Positions 16,416 through 26,940 are shown, counted from the stretch's first letter. The stretch: 64,000 nt of DNA from Lacihabitans sp. LS3-19 (GCF_024343575.1 NZ_RJUA01000003.1:248001-312000), one strand, 5' to 3'. Notes: generated by a model not told the origin, from the sequence alone. Program-made: numbers and translations.

Positions 16416-18065
16416 ATGAAAAAAAGCCCAAACTATCTTCTTAAATCAATTTTATTTATTTCGCTTCTTTTAAATGCTATTGCAGTGAAAAGCCAAAGTC
16501 GAGATGATATAAATAATCGAGATATTCTTTATCTAACTTCAGGTGGTAAGGTAAATCCCCTGCAGGCCATTATGGATATCAGGCATTATACAATTGAATT
16601 GGAAGTTGATATTGCCAATCAGTCCATCGCTGGATTTACGGAAGTGACTTTGAATTTATCCCAGAAAACCGATACCATTTTACTTGATTTAATTCACTTA
16701 TATAAGGTTACCAATATCAAAGTGAATGGTAAGAATACTGTATTTAAACAAAGTAACGACAAGATATTTATTACTTCTACAGAAGGTTTTGAAAGCGGCC
16801 ATAAAGTTATAAAAGTGGAATACAATGGAATTCCTCCAGTAGCCATCAGACCCCCGTGGGATGGAGGATTTACATGGAAAAAAGATATAGCAGGCAATGA
16901 TTGGATCTCAATTAATATTCAAGGTGAAGGAGGAAAAATGTATTTTCCCTGCAAAGATCACCCAAGCGATGAACCCAATGAAGGTGTAGACATGAAAATA
17001 ACGATTCCCTCAAATTTAGTAGTCGCAGGGCCTGGATTGTTAATGAAAGTGACAACTAAAAAGAATAAATCAACCTATTATTGGAAAACCAATTATACAA
17101 TTAGCAATTATTGCATTTTGTTTAATATTGGGAAATATAAAGTTGCTAAGGATACTTATACAACCATTAGTGGCAATACTGTTCCTATTGAATATTATGT
17201 ATTGGAGGTTGATACTGCTCAAGCCAAAAAAGTGATTGAATTAAAAAAACGAGACACTAAAATATTGGAGAAGTACTTTGGCGAATATCCATGGGTGAAA
17301 GAAAAGATTGGGATAGCAGAAGTGCCCAATTCAGGTATGGAGCACCAAACAATGATTACTTTCGATAATAAATTTAAATATAGGAATGTCGGTGGTCAGG
17401 AGTATTCTGATAACCTTTTTCATGAATATGCACACGAATGGTGGGCAAATAAGGTTACCAATAAAGACTGGGCTCACATGTGGATACAAGAGGGAATTGC
17501 CACTTATGCTGAAGCTTTGGCAATGTTAGAATTAGGCGGAGAACTCGCCTACAATACCATGATAGACGGCCACAGAAGAGGTGTTAAAAACAGAAAAGCG
17601 ATGGTTTTGGGAGATGAAGTAACAGAAGAAGAAGTGTATTCAGGTGGAGATATTTATGGAAAAGGGTCGTTTTTTATGCATAGTTTAAGATATTTAGTTG
17701 GCGACGAAGTCTTTTTCCCAACTTTAAAAAAGCTAGCCACAGATCCAAAATACACCTATGATAACTTTGTAACTACCCAAGATGTGGAAAACCTGTTCAG
17801 TACAGCATCAGGAAAAGACTTAAAGCCCTTTTTTGATTTTTATTTGAGAACCACTAGTGTTATAGACGTAAATGTGAAAGAAATTGGATTTCAAAAATAT
17901 CAAATTAAGCTTAATAATTACTTTATGCCTTTGCCTTTTGATATTATCTCGGATGGTAAATTGGAGAAAATTATTATTCCTGCCGAAGGAATAGTTGTAA
18001 AAAGTAACTATGCTCCTCAAGTAGACCCTAAAGGATTTTACCTTAAAAAAATCACTATAGAATAA
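16416..18065 (+). CDS. Secreted M1-family zinc metallopeptidase (first of pair)
   Basis: The open frame can begin at a TTG (16389), but ATG 16416 starts a normal signal peptide (KSILFISLLLNAIAVKSQS) and gives 549 residues. An M1 N-terminal beta domain (about 45-230) precedes the catalytic domain. The zinc site is HEYAH at 336-340 with the third ligand Glu 18 residues later (WIQEGIATYAEA), and the exopeptidase-type motif corresponding to GAMEN reads NSGMEHQT. Such proteins are aminopeptidases that trim peptides in the periplasm or at the surface. It lacks the long C-terminal helical domain of PepN. The stop overlaps the ATG of the next M1 gene by one base (TAATG), so the two are coupled. Confidence 0.92.
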   Translation: MKKSPNYLLKSILFISLLLNAIAVKSQSRDDINNRDILYLTSGGKVNPLQAIMDIRHYTIELEVDIANQSIAGFTEVTLNLSQKTDTILLDLIHLYKVTNIKVNGKNTVFKQSNDKIFITSTEGFESGHKVIKVEYNGIPPVAIRPPWDGGFTWKKDIAGNDWISINIQGEGGKMYFPCKDHPSDEPNEGVDMKITIPSNLVVAGPGLLMKVTTKKNKSTYYWKTNYTISNYCILFNIGKYKVAKDTYTTISGNTVPIEYYVLEVDTAQAKKVIELKKRDTKILEKYFGEYPWVKEKIGIAEVPNSGMEHQTMITFDNKFKYRNVGGQEYSDNLFHEYAHEWWANKVTNKDWAHMWIQEGIATYAEALAMLELGGELAYNTMIDGHRRGVKNRKAMVLGDEVTEEEVYSGGDIYGKGSFFMHSLRYLVGDEVFFPTLKKLATDPKYTYDNFVTTQDVENLFSTASGKDLKPFFDFYLRTTSVIDVNVKEIGFQKYQIKLNNYFMPLPFDIISDGKLEKIIIPAEGIVVKSNYAPQVDPKGFYLKKITIE

Positions 18066-19708
18066 TGCGAAATCTAAAACAAATCCTCTTCGTATTTTGC
18101 TTTTTTTTAAGCCCTGTAATTGTTTTTGCAGACGATTATCCTATCAATAAAAATATTGATATAAAACATTATTCTTTCGAACTAAAATTATCTGATGATA
18201 CGGATGAAATCTTCGGTAAGACCAAAATAAATATCTTTTTTAAAAAGGCTGGTGTCCAATCTGTTCGATTAGATTTAATTAATATAAACGCTGAAAGAAA
18301 AGGCAAAGGAATGCAAATTGATTCTATAATGGTGGGTTCTGTTCCTGTTAAATTCACCCATCAAAATGACGAGATAATTATCAATTTGCCAAGTCCTTCA
18401 GTCGCCAATTCGGAATTAGTGTTTGGCATAAAATACCATGGCGTGCCTTTTGACGGACTTAAAATTGGGCCAACAATTTTAGGAGATAGGAGTTTTTTCT
18501 GTGAAAACTGGCCAAATAAAGCTCGGCATTGGCTGCCCACTTACGATCACCCTTCTGATAAAGCAACCTCTGAGTTTATTGTAACTGCACCAGCACATTA
18601 CAAAGTTGTTTCCAACGGTTTATTGCTCGAAGAGTCAGATTTGGGCAACAACACCCATTTGACACATTGGAAACAATCTGTGCCGGTATCATGCTGGTTG
18701 TTTGTGCTTGGTGTGGCTGATTTTGCAGTAAAATATGTAGACAAATTTGACGGCAAATCAATAGAAACGTGGGTATATGCCAAAAATAGAGCAGCTGGAT
18801 TTTACGATTTTGATGAGCCCACTAAAAAAGTACTGGAGTTTTACAGTGCTTATGTGGGCCCATTTGCTTACGAAAAATTGGCAAATATTCAATCAGTGAA
18901 TTCTGGTGGAGGCATGGAAACTTCGTCTGCTATTTTTTATTCAGATAAATTGATAAATGGCAAAAGAGACGTGCGGCTCAGGAATGTGGTCATTCACGAA
19001 ATAGCTCACCAATGGTTTGGCAATGCCGTTACAGAAACTACTTGGGATGATGCTTGGCTAAGCGAAGGTTTCGCTACTTTTTTTACGATGTTATTTATTG
19101 AAAATGAATATGGAAAGGAAGCCTATGAAATAGAAGTTAAGAAAGCCAAAGAGACGGTTTTTAAATTGGGCCAAAAAATGCCTGATTTCACTATAATAAG
19201 TCCTAGGTCTGCCGAAAAAGAAGATGTTACATCTGGCTTAACTTATCAGAAAGGAGCGTGGGTCTTACATATGTTGAGAGATTTGATAGGAGAGGTTAAC
19301 TTTCAAAAAGGTATCCGTTCATATTATTCAAAATATTTTAACGCAAATGCAACCACGGATGATTTCAGAAACGCGATGGAAAAAGCTTCTGGTAAAGATC
19401 TGGAATTATTTTTTAAACAATGGTTGTATCAACCAATTAATCCTGTTATCAGCGGTACATGGAATTATGATGCTAAAAATAAAAAACTAACGATTGAATT
19501 GACACAGACGCAAAAGGGTGGTTTTCTTTTTAATATACCTGTAGAAATTGCTTGTCAAATAAAGGGAGCGGTAAACCCTAAAGTTTTAAAAATGAATTTA
19601 AATCAAAACCAGAAAACCCAATCTTTTATACTTGAAAATGCACCAGAGGAAGTAGTTTTCGACCCAAGAAATGTTTTACTAAGTGAGAATATTTTTGATA
19701 AGAAATAA
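18065..19708 (+). CDS. Secreted M1-family zinc metallopeptidase (second of pair)
   Basis: This 547-residue protein starts with a signal peptide (QILFVFCFFLSPVIVFA). The zinc site is HEIAH at residues 311-315 with Glu334 in WLSEGFATFF, and the substrate-binding motif is GGGMETSSAIF, closer to canonical GAMEN than in the first gene. A short C-terminal beta domain (about 450-547) follows. It is a paralog of the preceding protein, with the same domain plan but clear divergence, and is translationally coupled to it. Aminopeptidase activity in the periplasm is predicted from the family; specificity cannot be read. Confidence 0.92.
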   Translation: MRNLKQILFVFCFFLSPVIVFADDYPINKNIDIKHYSFELKLSDDTDEIFGKTKINIFFKKAGVQSVRLDLININAERKGKGMQIDSIMVGSVPVKFTHQNDEIIINLPSPSVANSELVFGIKYHGVPFDGLKIGPTILGDRSFFCENWPNKARHWLPTYDHPSDKATSEFIVTAPAHYKVVSNGLLLEESDLGNNTHLTHWKQSVPVSCWLFVLGVADFAVKYVDKFDGKSIETWVYAKNRAAGFYDFDEPTKKVLEFYSAYVGPFAYEKLANIQSVNSGGGMETSSAIFYSDKLINGKRDVRLRNVVIHEIAHQWFGNAVTETTWDDAWLSEGFATFFTMLFIENEYGKEAYEIEVKKAKETVFKLGQKMPDFTIISPRSAEKEDVTSGLTYQKGAWVLHMLRDLIGEVNFQKGIRSYYSKYFNANATTDDFRNAMEKASGKDLELFFKQWLYQPINPVISGTWNYDAKNKKLTIELTQTQKGGFLFNIPVEIACQIKGAVNPKVLKMNLNQNQKTQSFILENAPEEVVFDPRNVLLSENIFDKK

Positions 19709-20077
19709 AAATCATCCTTATGTAAAGACGTATTTGTTTAGTTTAAATTTTTCCTTTTTTGAGGTATATTTATGATATTGAATGGATGGTTTTTTTTATT
19801 AGAATTTCAAGTTCTTTCCGTATAATATTAATGATTTTTAAAAAGGGTTTGGATTTGTTTTTTTATCGCAAAAAAGAAATTATAAAAATTTTCTAATAAT
19901 GGTTAATTGTTTGATTATAAAATTCTTATATAAAAAGACCATTAGCTTTTAATTAATCAAATACTAAAACTGATCAAACTTGATTTTTAGTCTGCATTTT
20001 AAAGGCAGGTAACATAATTAATATTAATTGTCCAAAATTTGATATTACTTAGCTTGGCAATGTTTTAATTTTGCTTT
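19709..20077. other. Non-coding interval before the hybrid sensor gene
   Basis: These 369 bases are very AT-rich and contain no plausible gene. A TAATTTTG at 20066-20073 matches the -7 consensus but lies only 4 bases before the ATG and lacks a TTG at the right distance, so it would give a leaderless message and is doubtful. Confidence 0.5.
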
Positions 20078-22774
20078 ATGAATTTCAATCAAATTAGGTT
20101 ATTCCTTTTTTTAATTTTTGCATTTTCCTCATTTTCTTGCTCACATGAGTTAGAACCCAAATATCGTATTGTTTTTCTTCAATGTTGCCACGATGAATGG
20201 CGAGATGTAATGAATAGCGAGATGAAAAGAGAGTTAGCATTTCATCCTGAGTTTAAATTGGAAATAATTGAATCTTACAGCGAAACAGAACAACAGATTG
20301 AACAAGTCCGTGCAATTGCAAAAGAAGACATTGATTTGCTAATTATTACACCAAACGAAGCAAAGCCACTAACAGCGGCTATCGAAGAAATTTATAAATC
20401 AGGCGTTCCAGTTATTTTTGTTGATAGAAAAACTGATTCAGGGCAATATACTGCCTTTATTGGTGCAGATAACTATGAAATTGGTAAAACTACCGGCAAA
20501 TTTATTTCAAGCCAGTTTAGAGATCGAGGGAATATTATTGAGTTAGAATTAGAAATGACTTCTTCGCCTGCAACTGAAAGACACAGAGGGTTTAAAGATG
20601 CTGTAGCAGACGCTCCAAATCTCAAAATAGTAGAATCTGTGGAGATAAAAGATGGATTAACGGATATCAATAATTACTTACCCCGCATTCTAAAGGAACA
20701 TCCTGAAACCAATATAGTGTTTGCACACACAGATTTCCTTGCTGTAACTGCCTACGAAGTAGCTCAAAAAGTAGAGAAAGCCAAAAGCTTATTCTTTGTG
20801 GGCATCGATGCTTTACCTGTTTCAAAAGGAATGCAACAAGTGAAGGAACGAATACTAGATGCTTCATTATTGTATCCAACTGGTGGTGCAGAAGCTATTC
20901 AGACTGCAGTGAAAATTTTAAAAAAACAGCCTTTTAAAAAGGAAAATAAGCTTTTGACCAATGTAATAACAGCAGAGAACGTGGATATTATGCTTTCACA
21001 AATTGAGAAAATTAAAGAGCAACAAGTAGATATTGAAAGGCAAGTATATCGAATCAATGATTTAAACAAAACCTATTCCTCTCAACGCAATAGACTCTAT
21101 TTTATGAGTGCATTGTTTATTGGCGTGGTAGTATTGGGTACTTTTTTGTTTTTTTTATTACAAGAAAAACAACAATCAAATATTGTTTTAGCACAACAAA
21201 ATGATGCCATAAACCGACAAAAAGATGAAATAGAAAAGGTTTCTGAAGTGGCTCGGCAAGCTACAGAAGACAAAATGAGATTCTATTCTTACATTTCTCA
21301 TGAGTTTAAAACGCCTTTAAGTTTGATACTTACGCCGACAGAAGACCTTATAGAAAGAAAAGCTTATAATGTAAATGAAAGCAAACAAGTACTAGAACTA
21401 ATCAAAAAAAATGCGAATAGGCTTTTGAAATTGGTTGATCAAGTTCTTGACTTACGAAAAATTGATGCAGGTAAAATTGAGTTAAATGCAGATTTTTATG
21501 ATTTGGTTAGTTTCAGTAAAGAAATAGTAGATGATTTTAAATTTAAAGCTAAAAATGCCAATATAGACTTACAGTTTATTTGCCCATTTAAAGAACTTCC
21601 TTACGAATTCGATGCCGAAAAATTGGATAAAGTACTTTTCAATATTCTTTCGAACGCATTTAAATATACGCCAAATGGTGGATTTATTCATGTGTCTTTG
21701 ATGAAAAATATAAACAATGTCGAAATAAAAATATCTGACAATGGGGTTGGGATGAGTGAAATAGATAGAGAAAATGCCTTTGAGATGTTCTATCGGGCAA
21801 ATAAAAATGTATCGCTCGGTACTGGATTGGGTTTAGCACTTTCAAGAGAATTTGTGCATTTGCATAAGGGAGAAATCAGTGTGGAGTCTAAGAAAGATAG
21901 TGGGACTTCTTTTATTATTTCATTACCATTATTATTGAATGATTCTCGAAATCAAGTTGCTGATGCACCAGTGTTTGACCATGAAATAGAGACAGAGAAA
22001 GTTGAAAAATCAGAGCTTAGGCCATTAGAATCTGATATTTCTTTGGTAATTATTGAAGACAATGCTGAACTTTTGGAGTTCTTAAATGCTAAATTTTCCA
22101 AACTTTACAATGTCTATTTAGCCGAAAGTGCGGAAGAGGGTTGGGATAAAATATTGAATTTTGTTCCTGATCTAATTATTAGTGATGTTATGTTGCCCAA
22201 ACAAGATGGTTTTGAACTTACCCAAAAAGTTAAACAAGATTTCAGAACTTCGCACATTCCTGTAATATTATTAACTGCAAAAGGTAAAATAGAAAGCCAA
22301 ATAGAGGGGACAAAAGCTGGAGCGGATGCCTATATGGGTAAGCCTTTTAACCAATTGTTATTAGAAGAAAAAGTTAAAAATTTAATTGAAAACCGAGATA
22401 GAATGCGGAGAAGGTTTTCAAATGAAATCACTAACCCTGGGAATGTACAGAGTAGCGAACGTAAGTTTTTATTGGATTTTGAATTATTGATCGAAAAATA
22501 TCTAAATGATAGCACGCTGTCGGTCGAGAAACTAAGTGCTGAGCTGGGCATGTCTCGTGTGCAACTTTACAGGAAAATCACAGCAATAACCAATCACAAT
22601 GTCAATGATTATATTGCTGAATATAAAATCAAAAAAGCTAAATCGCTTTTGGCAGATGCTTCAAAAAACATTTCCGAAATTGCCTATGAATTAGGGTTTA
22701 ATAATCCGAGTTATTTCACTACTTTCTTTAAACAAAAAACTAATAAAACTCCTTCTGAATGGCGAAATACCTGA
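20078..22774 (+). CDS. Hybrid two-component system sensor/regulator, fructose-sensor (BT1754) type
   Basis: This 898-residue protein joins a whole signalling pathway in one chain. After an N-terminal signal/anchor, residues about 27-315 form a LacI/ribose-binding-type periplasmic domain (DLLIITPNEAKPL, GVPVIFVDRK, ETNIVFAHTDFLA, FVGIDA). One membrane segment (about 343-363) leads to a histidine kinase with H408 in SHEFKTPLSL, the N box NILSNAFKY and G boxes DNGVGM and GTGLGLAL. A receiver domain carries D703 in SDVMLPKQDG, and an AraC-type DNA-binding domain (about 790-898, LGFNNPSYFTTFFKQ) ends it. The Bacteroides BT1754 protein of the same architecture binds fructose and switches on a fructan locus. 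The gene heads such a locus here and overlaps the sulfatase gene by 16 bases. Confidence 0.93.
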   Translation: MNFNQIRLFLFLIFAFSSFSCSHELEPKYRIVFLQCCHDEWRDVMNSEMKRELAFHPEFKLEIIESYSETEQQIEQVRAIAKEDIDLLIITPNEAKPLTAAIEEIYKSGVPVIFVDRKTDSGQYTAFIGADNYEIGKTTGKFISSQFRDRGNIIELELEMTSSPATERHRGFKDAVADAPNLKIVESVEIKDGLTDINNYLPRILKEHPETNIVFAHTDFLAVTAYEVAQKVEKAKSLFFVGIDALPVSKGMQQVKERILDASLLYPTGGAEAIQTAVKILKKQPFKKENKLLTNVITAENVDIMLSQIEKIKEQQVDIERQVYRINDLNKTYSSQRNRLYFMSALFIGVVVLGTFLFFLLQEKQQSNIVLAQQNDAINRQKDEIEKVSEVARQATEDKMRFYSYISHEFKTPLSLILTPTEDLIERKAYNVNESKQVLELIKKNANRLLKLVDQVLDLRKIDAGKIELNADFYDLVSFSKEIVDDFKFKAKNANIDLQFICPFKELPYEFDAEKLDKVLFNILSNAFKYTPNGGFIHVSLMKNINNVEIKISDNGVGMSEIDRENAFEMFYRANKNVSLGTGLGLALSREFVHLHKGEISVESKKDSGTSFIISLPLLLNDSRNQVADAPVFDHEIETEKVEKSELRPLESDISLVIIEDNAELLEFLNAKFSKLYNVYLAESAEEGWDKILNFVPDLIISDVMLPKQDGFELTQKVKQDFRTSHIPVILLTAKGKIESQIEGTKAGADAYMGKPFNQLLLEEKVKNLIENRDRMRRRFSNEITNPGNVQSSERKFLLDFELLIEKYLNDSTLSVEKLSAELGMSRVQLYRKITAITNHNVNDYIAEYKIKKAKSLLADASKNISEIAYELGFNNPSYFTTFFKQKTNKTPSEWRNT

Positions 22775-24525
22775 TAGCTCTGGCTTGTATTTTGAGTGTT
22801 TTAGGATTTGGGTTTATTTCTTTGAACTTTGCTAAAGAGAAATTAAAACCCAATGTGATATTGATTTTAACCGATGATCAAGGTTGGGGAGACTTAAGTT
22901 TGCATGGAAATAAGTTTTTAGAAACACCAAATTTAGACCAATTGGCTCGTGAAGGTCTCCAAATCAACAATTTTTATTTAAGTCCGCTATGTGCTCCTAC
23001 CAGGGCGAGTCTACTGACAGGAAGGTATCATTTGAATACTGGGGTTGTGTCGGTTTCAAAAGGATTGGAAATAATGGACACTGCAGAAACGACCCTTGCT
23101 GAAGTTTTTAAAGCAAATGGATATACAACTGGAATTTACGGCAAATGGCACAACGGTGAGCATTTTCCTAATAGGCCAAACGACCAAGGTTTTGATGATT
23201 TTTTTGGATTTTGTGCTGGTCATTGGTCTAATTATTTCGATACAGAATTGGAACACAATGGCCAAAAAGAGAAAACAGTGGGGTTCATTACAGATGTTTT
23301 GACTGATAAAGCCTTAGGGTTTATAGATAAAAATAAAAATAAACCATTTTTTTGTTATATCCCATTCAATGCCCCGCATAGTCCTTTTCAAGTTCCCGAC
23401 CGATATTTTGATAAGTACAAAGCAAAAGGATTAGATGACGAACTTTCGTCTATTTATGGAATGGTTGAAAATGTTGATGATAATGTAGCGAGAATCTTTG
23501 CTTTTTTGAAAGAGAAAAACCTTGAAGAAAATACAATTGTTATATTCATGACAGATAATGGCCCAAATTCTGTAAGATTTAACGGTCAGCTAAAAGGGAT
23601 AAAAGGTAGTGTGAATGAAGGTGGAATAAAAGTGCCGTTTTTTATAAAATGGAAAAATCATATTCAAAAAAATAGTGTTTTAGTAAACCGTATAGCTGCA
23701 CATATTGACGTTTTTCCAACTTTAATAGATTTATGCGATTTAAATAAAATACCCACAAAAAAAATACACGGTGTGAGTCTCGCTAAAGAGATTTTGGAAC
23801 CTAAAACAAGCATAAAGACAGATAGGAATATTTTTACTCATGTTAACTTTATGAGTTTGCCAGTTGAGCCCAACTCAGGAGGATTTAGAAATAACCAGTA
23901 TAGGTTTGTTTACGAAAAAGATAAAAATAAACTGTATGATTTATCAAAAGACCCTTATCAACTAAATGATATTGGCTTGTCAAATCCTCAACTCGTAAAA
24001 GATTACACCACAACATATATCAACTGGCTTTCTCAATCACTAATCGATTTCAATTCCGAAAGAAAAATAATGCTTTCGAAAAAAGGCGTGTATCTGCCAA
24101 CTTATGAAGCAAGCCTTACTGATGGCATTAAGTTTAAGGAAGGCCACGGATGGGCTCATGATTGGATAGAGGGATGGAAATCTCCAAATGATGTATTTTA
24201 TTGGGAAATTGATTGTACCGAATCGGGTAAATATATAATAGAAATGGAATATTTATGTGATGAAGGCGATATAGGTTCTATTATAGCCTGCTCAGTAGGA
24301 AATGAAAACAAAGAAGTTAAAATAGAAAAAAGTAAACTGTCTAAAATTCTCAAGAGTCCTGATAGAATAAAACGAAAGGAAGCCTATGAAATAGAAACTT
24401 GGGGGAGGATTAACTTTGGAGATTTTAATATTTCAAAAGGTCAAAACAAGGTTTTGATTAAAGGTGTGAAATTAGCAAAAGATAATTTTGCAGAAGTTAA
24501 AGGATTGAACATTTCTTATAAATGA
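22759..24525 (+). CDS. Sulfatase (type I, formylglycine) within the fructan locus
   Basis: This 588-residue protein is a family S1 sulfatase that removes sulfate from a carbohydrate or related ester. The metal site ILILTDDQGWGD (residues 34-45) and the formylglycine motif C78-A-P-T-R with ASLLTGR are present, as are GKWH, a NAPHSPF stretch and TDNGP. Residues about 470-588 form an extra C-terminal beta domain (YWEIDCTESGKYIIEMEY), probably carbohydrate-binding. Its N terminus has a hydrophobic signal/anchor (LIALACILSVLGFGFI). It needs a formylglycine-generating or anaerobic maturase, not seen in this window. The ATG overlaps the sensor gene's end by 16 bases. Its substrate is not identified; a sulfated or sulfate-associated fructan would fit the surroundings. 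Confidence 0.9.
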   Translation: MAKYLIALACILSVLGFGFISLNFAKEKLKPNVILILTDDQGWGDLSLHGNKFLETPNLDQLAREGLQINNFYLSPLCAPTRASLLTGRYHLNTGVVSVSKGLEIMDTAETTLAEVFKANGYTTGIYGKWHNGEHFPNRPNDQGFDDFFGFCAGHWSNYFDTELEHNGQKEKTVGFITDVLTDKALGFIDKNKNKPFFCYIPFNAPHSPFQVPDRYFDKYKAKGLDDELSSIYGMVENVDDNVARIFAFLKEKNLEENTIVIFMTDNGPNSVRFNGQLKGIKGSVNEGGIKVPFFIKWKNHIQKNSVLVNRIAAHIDVFPTLIDLCDLNKIPTKKIHGVSLAKEILEPKTSIKTDRNIFTHVNFMSLPVEPNSGGFRNNQYRFVYEKDKNKLYDLSKDPYQLNDIGLSNPQLVKDYTTTYINWLSQSLIDFNSERKIMLSKKGVYLPTYEASLTDGIKFKEGHGWAHDWIEGWKSPNDVFYWEIDCTESGKYIIEMEYLCDEGDIGSIIACSVGNENKEVKIEKSKLSKILKSPDRIKRKEAYEIETWGRINFGDFNISKGQNKVLIKGVKLAKDNFAEVKGLNISYK

Positions 24526-24711
24526 GTCAATGTTACAAATTTTACATTTATGTATCATTTCTTCTATTTTGTATGGCCATACAATTATTAAATTACTTAT
24601 AGTCAATTGGTTAAGATTTTGTTCAATTTTGTAAGTAATTGAAACAATACTGAAAGATTAAGCTTTCTACACAAACTAATTTTGATTCGTAAAAAAACCA
24701 TAAAAGGTATT

Positions 24712-26022
24712 ATGAATCAAAATCTAAAAATATTCTTCTGGTCTTTGTCCGCTGCTCTGGGCGGTTTTCTTTTCGGATTTGATACCGCTGTAATTTCTGG
24801 GGCTGAACAGACGCTTCAAAAACTTTGGAATTCTTCGGCATTTGAACATGGACTCACTGTTTCCATTGCATTAATAGGTACTGTGTTTGGGGCTTTGTTT
24901 GGTGGCATACCAGCTGATAAGTATGGAAGAAGGGCCAGTTTAGCCATTGTTGCAGTTTTGTATTTGGTTTCGGCAGTTGGTTCTGCAATGGCGGTAGACT
25001 GGTACAGTTTTTTGATTTTTAGACTTTTGGGTGGTTTTGGTGTTGGCATATCCTCGGTGGTGGCTCCCATGTATATTTCAGAGATTGCTCCTCCTTCTAA
25101 AAGAGGCTCCTTGGTTGCCTTGTTTCAGTTCAATGTAGTATTAGGTATTTTAGTTTCTTATATTTCAAATTACTTTTTGCAAAATCTCGGAAGCGACGCT
25201 TGGCGTTGGATGATGGGAGTTGAAGCCTTACCAGCTATACTGTTTTTGATTACCATCTTTGGCATTCCTGAAAGTCCTAGATGGTTGATTTTGAAAAAAG
25301 GATTAACAGAAAAAGCTCGCTCTATTTTAATGATAATAGACTCCTCTGAGGCAGATTCTGTTGTTCAAGCCATTCAAAATACGCACCACACTAATGATTC
25401 AAGTTTTAAAAATTTATTTAAATCTGAATACCGAAAGCCGGTATTGTTAGCGGTTTTATTCGCTTTATTTAATCAGCTTTCTGGTATAAATGCCATCATT
25501 TATTACGCTCCTAGGGTTTTCGAAATGGCCGGTTTAGGAAAAGAATCGGCTATGTTATCTTCAGCAGGTATTGGTCTGGTAAACCTAATATTTACTTTAA
25601 TTGGACTTACACTTATCGACAAATTTGGTCGTAAGTTTTTGATGAAAATTGGGTCTATTGGCTTAATCTTTTCCCTAGGTATGGTTGCTTATTCATTTTA
25701 TACAGATAGCCTAGGTGGAATTAAAGTCCCTATCTTTTTATTTCTTTTCATCGCATTTTTTGCCATGTCCCAAGGAGCAGTCATCTGGGTGTTTATCTCT
25801 GAGATATTCCCGAATGAAGTCAGGGCTTATGGTCAATCTTTGGGAAGCTTTACGCACTGGATAGCCGCAGCAGTTATTTCATTTATATTTCCTTATATAG
25901 CTCAAACCTTCGGCGGTGGAAATACCTTTTTGTTTTTTGCTTTAATGATGGTTTTACAATTTGTTTTTGTACAGAAAATGATGCCCGAAACAAAGGGAAC
26001 TTCTCTAGAAGCCTTAAACTGA
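24712..26022 (+). CDS. MFS sugar porter, probable fructose or monosaccharide importer
   Basis: The open frame extends to a TTG at 24682, but ATG 24712 (MNQNLKIFFWSLSAALGGFLFGFD) matches the family N terminus, giving 436 residues. Twelve membrane segments and the sugar-porter signatures are visible: GGIPADKYGRR after helix 2, ISEIAPPSKRG, PESPRWL before the central loop, QLSGINAIIYYAP, DKFGRK and a final PETKG. These are XylE/GLUT-like proton symporters in the cytoplasmic membrane. Immediately upstream of a fructokinase and within a GH32 locus, fructose is the best guess, as for BT1758 in Bacteroides. The kinase gene follows 12 bases later. Confidence 0.92.
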   Translation: MNQNLKIFFWSLSAALGGFLFGFDTAVISGAEQTLQKLWNSSAFEHGLTVSIALIGTVFGALFGGIPADKYGRRASLAIVAVLYLVSAVGSAMAVDWYSFLIFRLLGGFGVGISSVVAPMYISEIAPPSKRGSLVALFQFNVVLGILVSYISNYFLQNLGSDAWRWMMGVEALPAILFLITIFGIPESPRWLILKKGLTEKARSILMIIDSSEADSVVQAIQNTHHTNDSSFKNLFKSEYRKPVLLAVLFALFNQLSGINAIIYYAPRVFEMAGLGKESAMLSSAGIGLVNLIFTLIGLTLIDKFGRKFLMKIGSIGLIFSLGMVAYSFYTDSLGGIKVPIFLFLFIAFFAMSQGAVIWVFISEIFPNEVRAYGQSLGSFTHWIAAAVISFIFPYIAQTFGGGNTFLFFALMMVLQFVFVQKMMPETKGTSLEALN

Positions 26023-26034
26023 AATCTTAGAAAA

Positions 26035-26940
26035 ATGGAAAAAGAAAACATAATATGCTTTGGAGAAATGCTTTGGGATATGCTTCCAACTGGTAAAATG
26101 CCAGGTGGGGCTCCAATGAATGTTGCTATACATCTTAAAAACTTTGGTTATATTACGTCTATAATAAGCCGAGTTGGAACGGATGATTTAGGAAACGAAT
26201 TGATGGATTTTGTAAAGGAAAAAGGCCTCAATACAAATTTCATTCAACATGGTCAAACGCATTTGACAGGAGTTGTAAAAGTAAATATGGACGATAAAAA
26301 TAACGTAAGTTATAAAATCGTAAAACCTGTTGCTTGGGACTATATCCTTTTAGAAAACGATGCACTAGAGGCGGTAAAGAAGTCCGATTGTTTTGTTTTT
26401 GGAAGCCTATCTGCAAGATCAGAACAAACATTTGACACGCTAAAAAAACTTTTAAGTATAGCAAAATTTAAGGTTTTAGACATAAATCTACGCACGCCTT
26501 ATTATGATAAAGAGACCATTGAGTTTTTACTAAATAATACCGATTTATTAAAACTTAACCATTTGGAGATAGATGAAATATCTCAATGGTTTTTTAAACC
26601 TGGAACTGTTGAGGAAAACCTAAGGCTTTTGTCAGAAATTTTCAAAATCAAGACAATATGTGTTACGCTAGGCGAAGAAGGTGCACTATTATTACATGAA
26701 AATAAAATATACCGCAGTGCTGGATATGAGGTAGACGTGGTGGATACTATTGGAAGTGGCGACTCGTTTCTAGCCTCTTTTATTTCAAATATCCTAAAAA
26801 ATACCCCAGTTGATATTGCTCTAAATGAGGCTTGTGCCATGGGTGCTTTAGTGGCTACTTACCATGGAGCTTCTCCAAAAATTTCAAAACAAGAAATTCA
26901 GAATTTAATGAATAAATCACTCTCTAAGAGTAACGTTTAG
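26035..26940 (+). CDS. PfkB-family fructokinase
   Basis: This 301-residue protein has the PfkB plan: an N-terminal CFGEMLWDMLPTGKMPGGAPMN substrate region split across two short blocks, and near the C terminus DTIGSGDSF with catalytic Asp243 (the usual GAGD reads GSGD). ATP-dependent phosphorylation of fructose to fructose 6-phosphate is predicted. The gene sits 12 bases after the sugar porter gene and before SusC in a locus with a GH32 enzyme, matching the gene content of characterised fructan loci. Other PfkB sugars (ribose, adenosine) are less likely given the context. Confidence 0.9.
   Translation: MEKENIICFGEMLWDMLPTGKMPGGAPMNVAIHLKNFGYITSIISRVGTDDLGNELMDFVKEKGLNTNFIQHGQTHLTGVVKVNMDDKNNVSYKIVKPVAWDYILLENDALEAVKKSDCFVFGSLSARSEQTFDTLKKLLSIAKFKVLDINLRTPYYDKETIEFLLNNTDLLKLNHLEIDEISQWFFKPGTVEENLRLLSEIFKIKTICVTLGEEGALLLHENKIYRSAGYEVDVVDTIGSGDSFLASFISNILKNTPVDIALNEACAMGALVATYHGASPKISKQEIQNLMNKSLSKSNV

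Noticed and set aside
20066-20073. TAATTTTG as promoter of the hybrid sensor gene
   Set aside because: Only 4 bases before the ATG and no TTG at 19-20 bases upstream.
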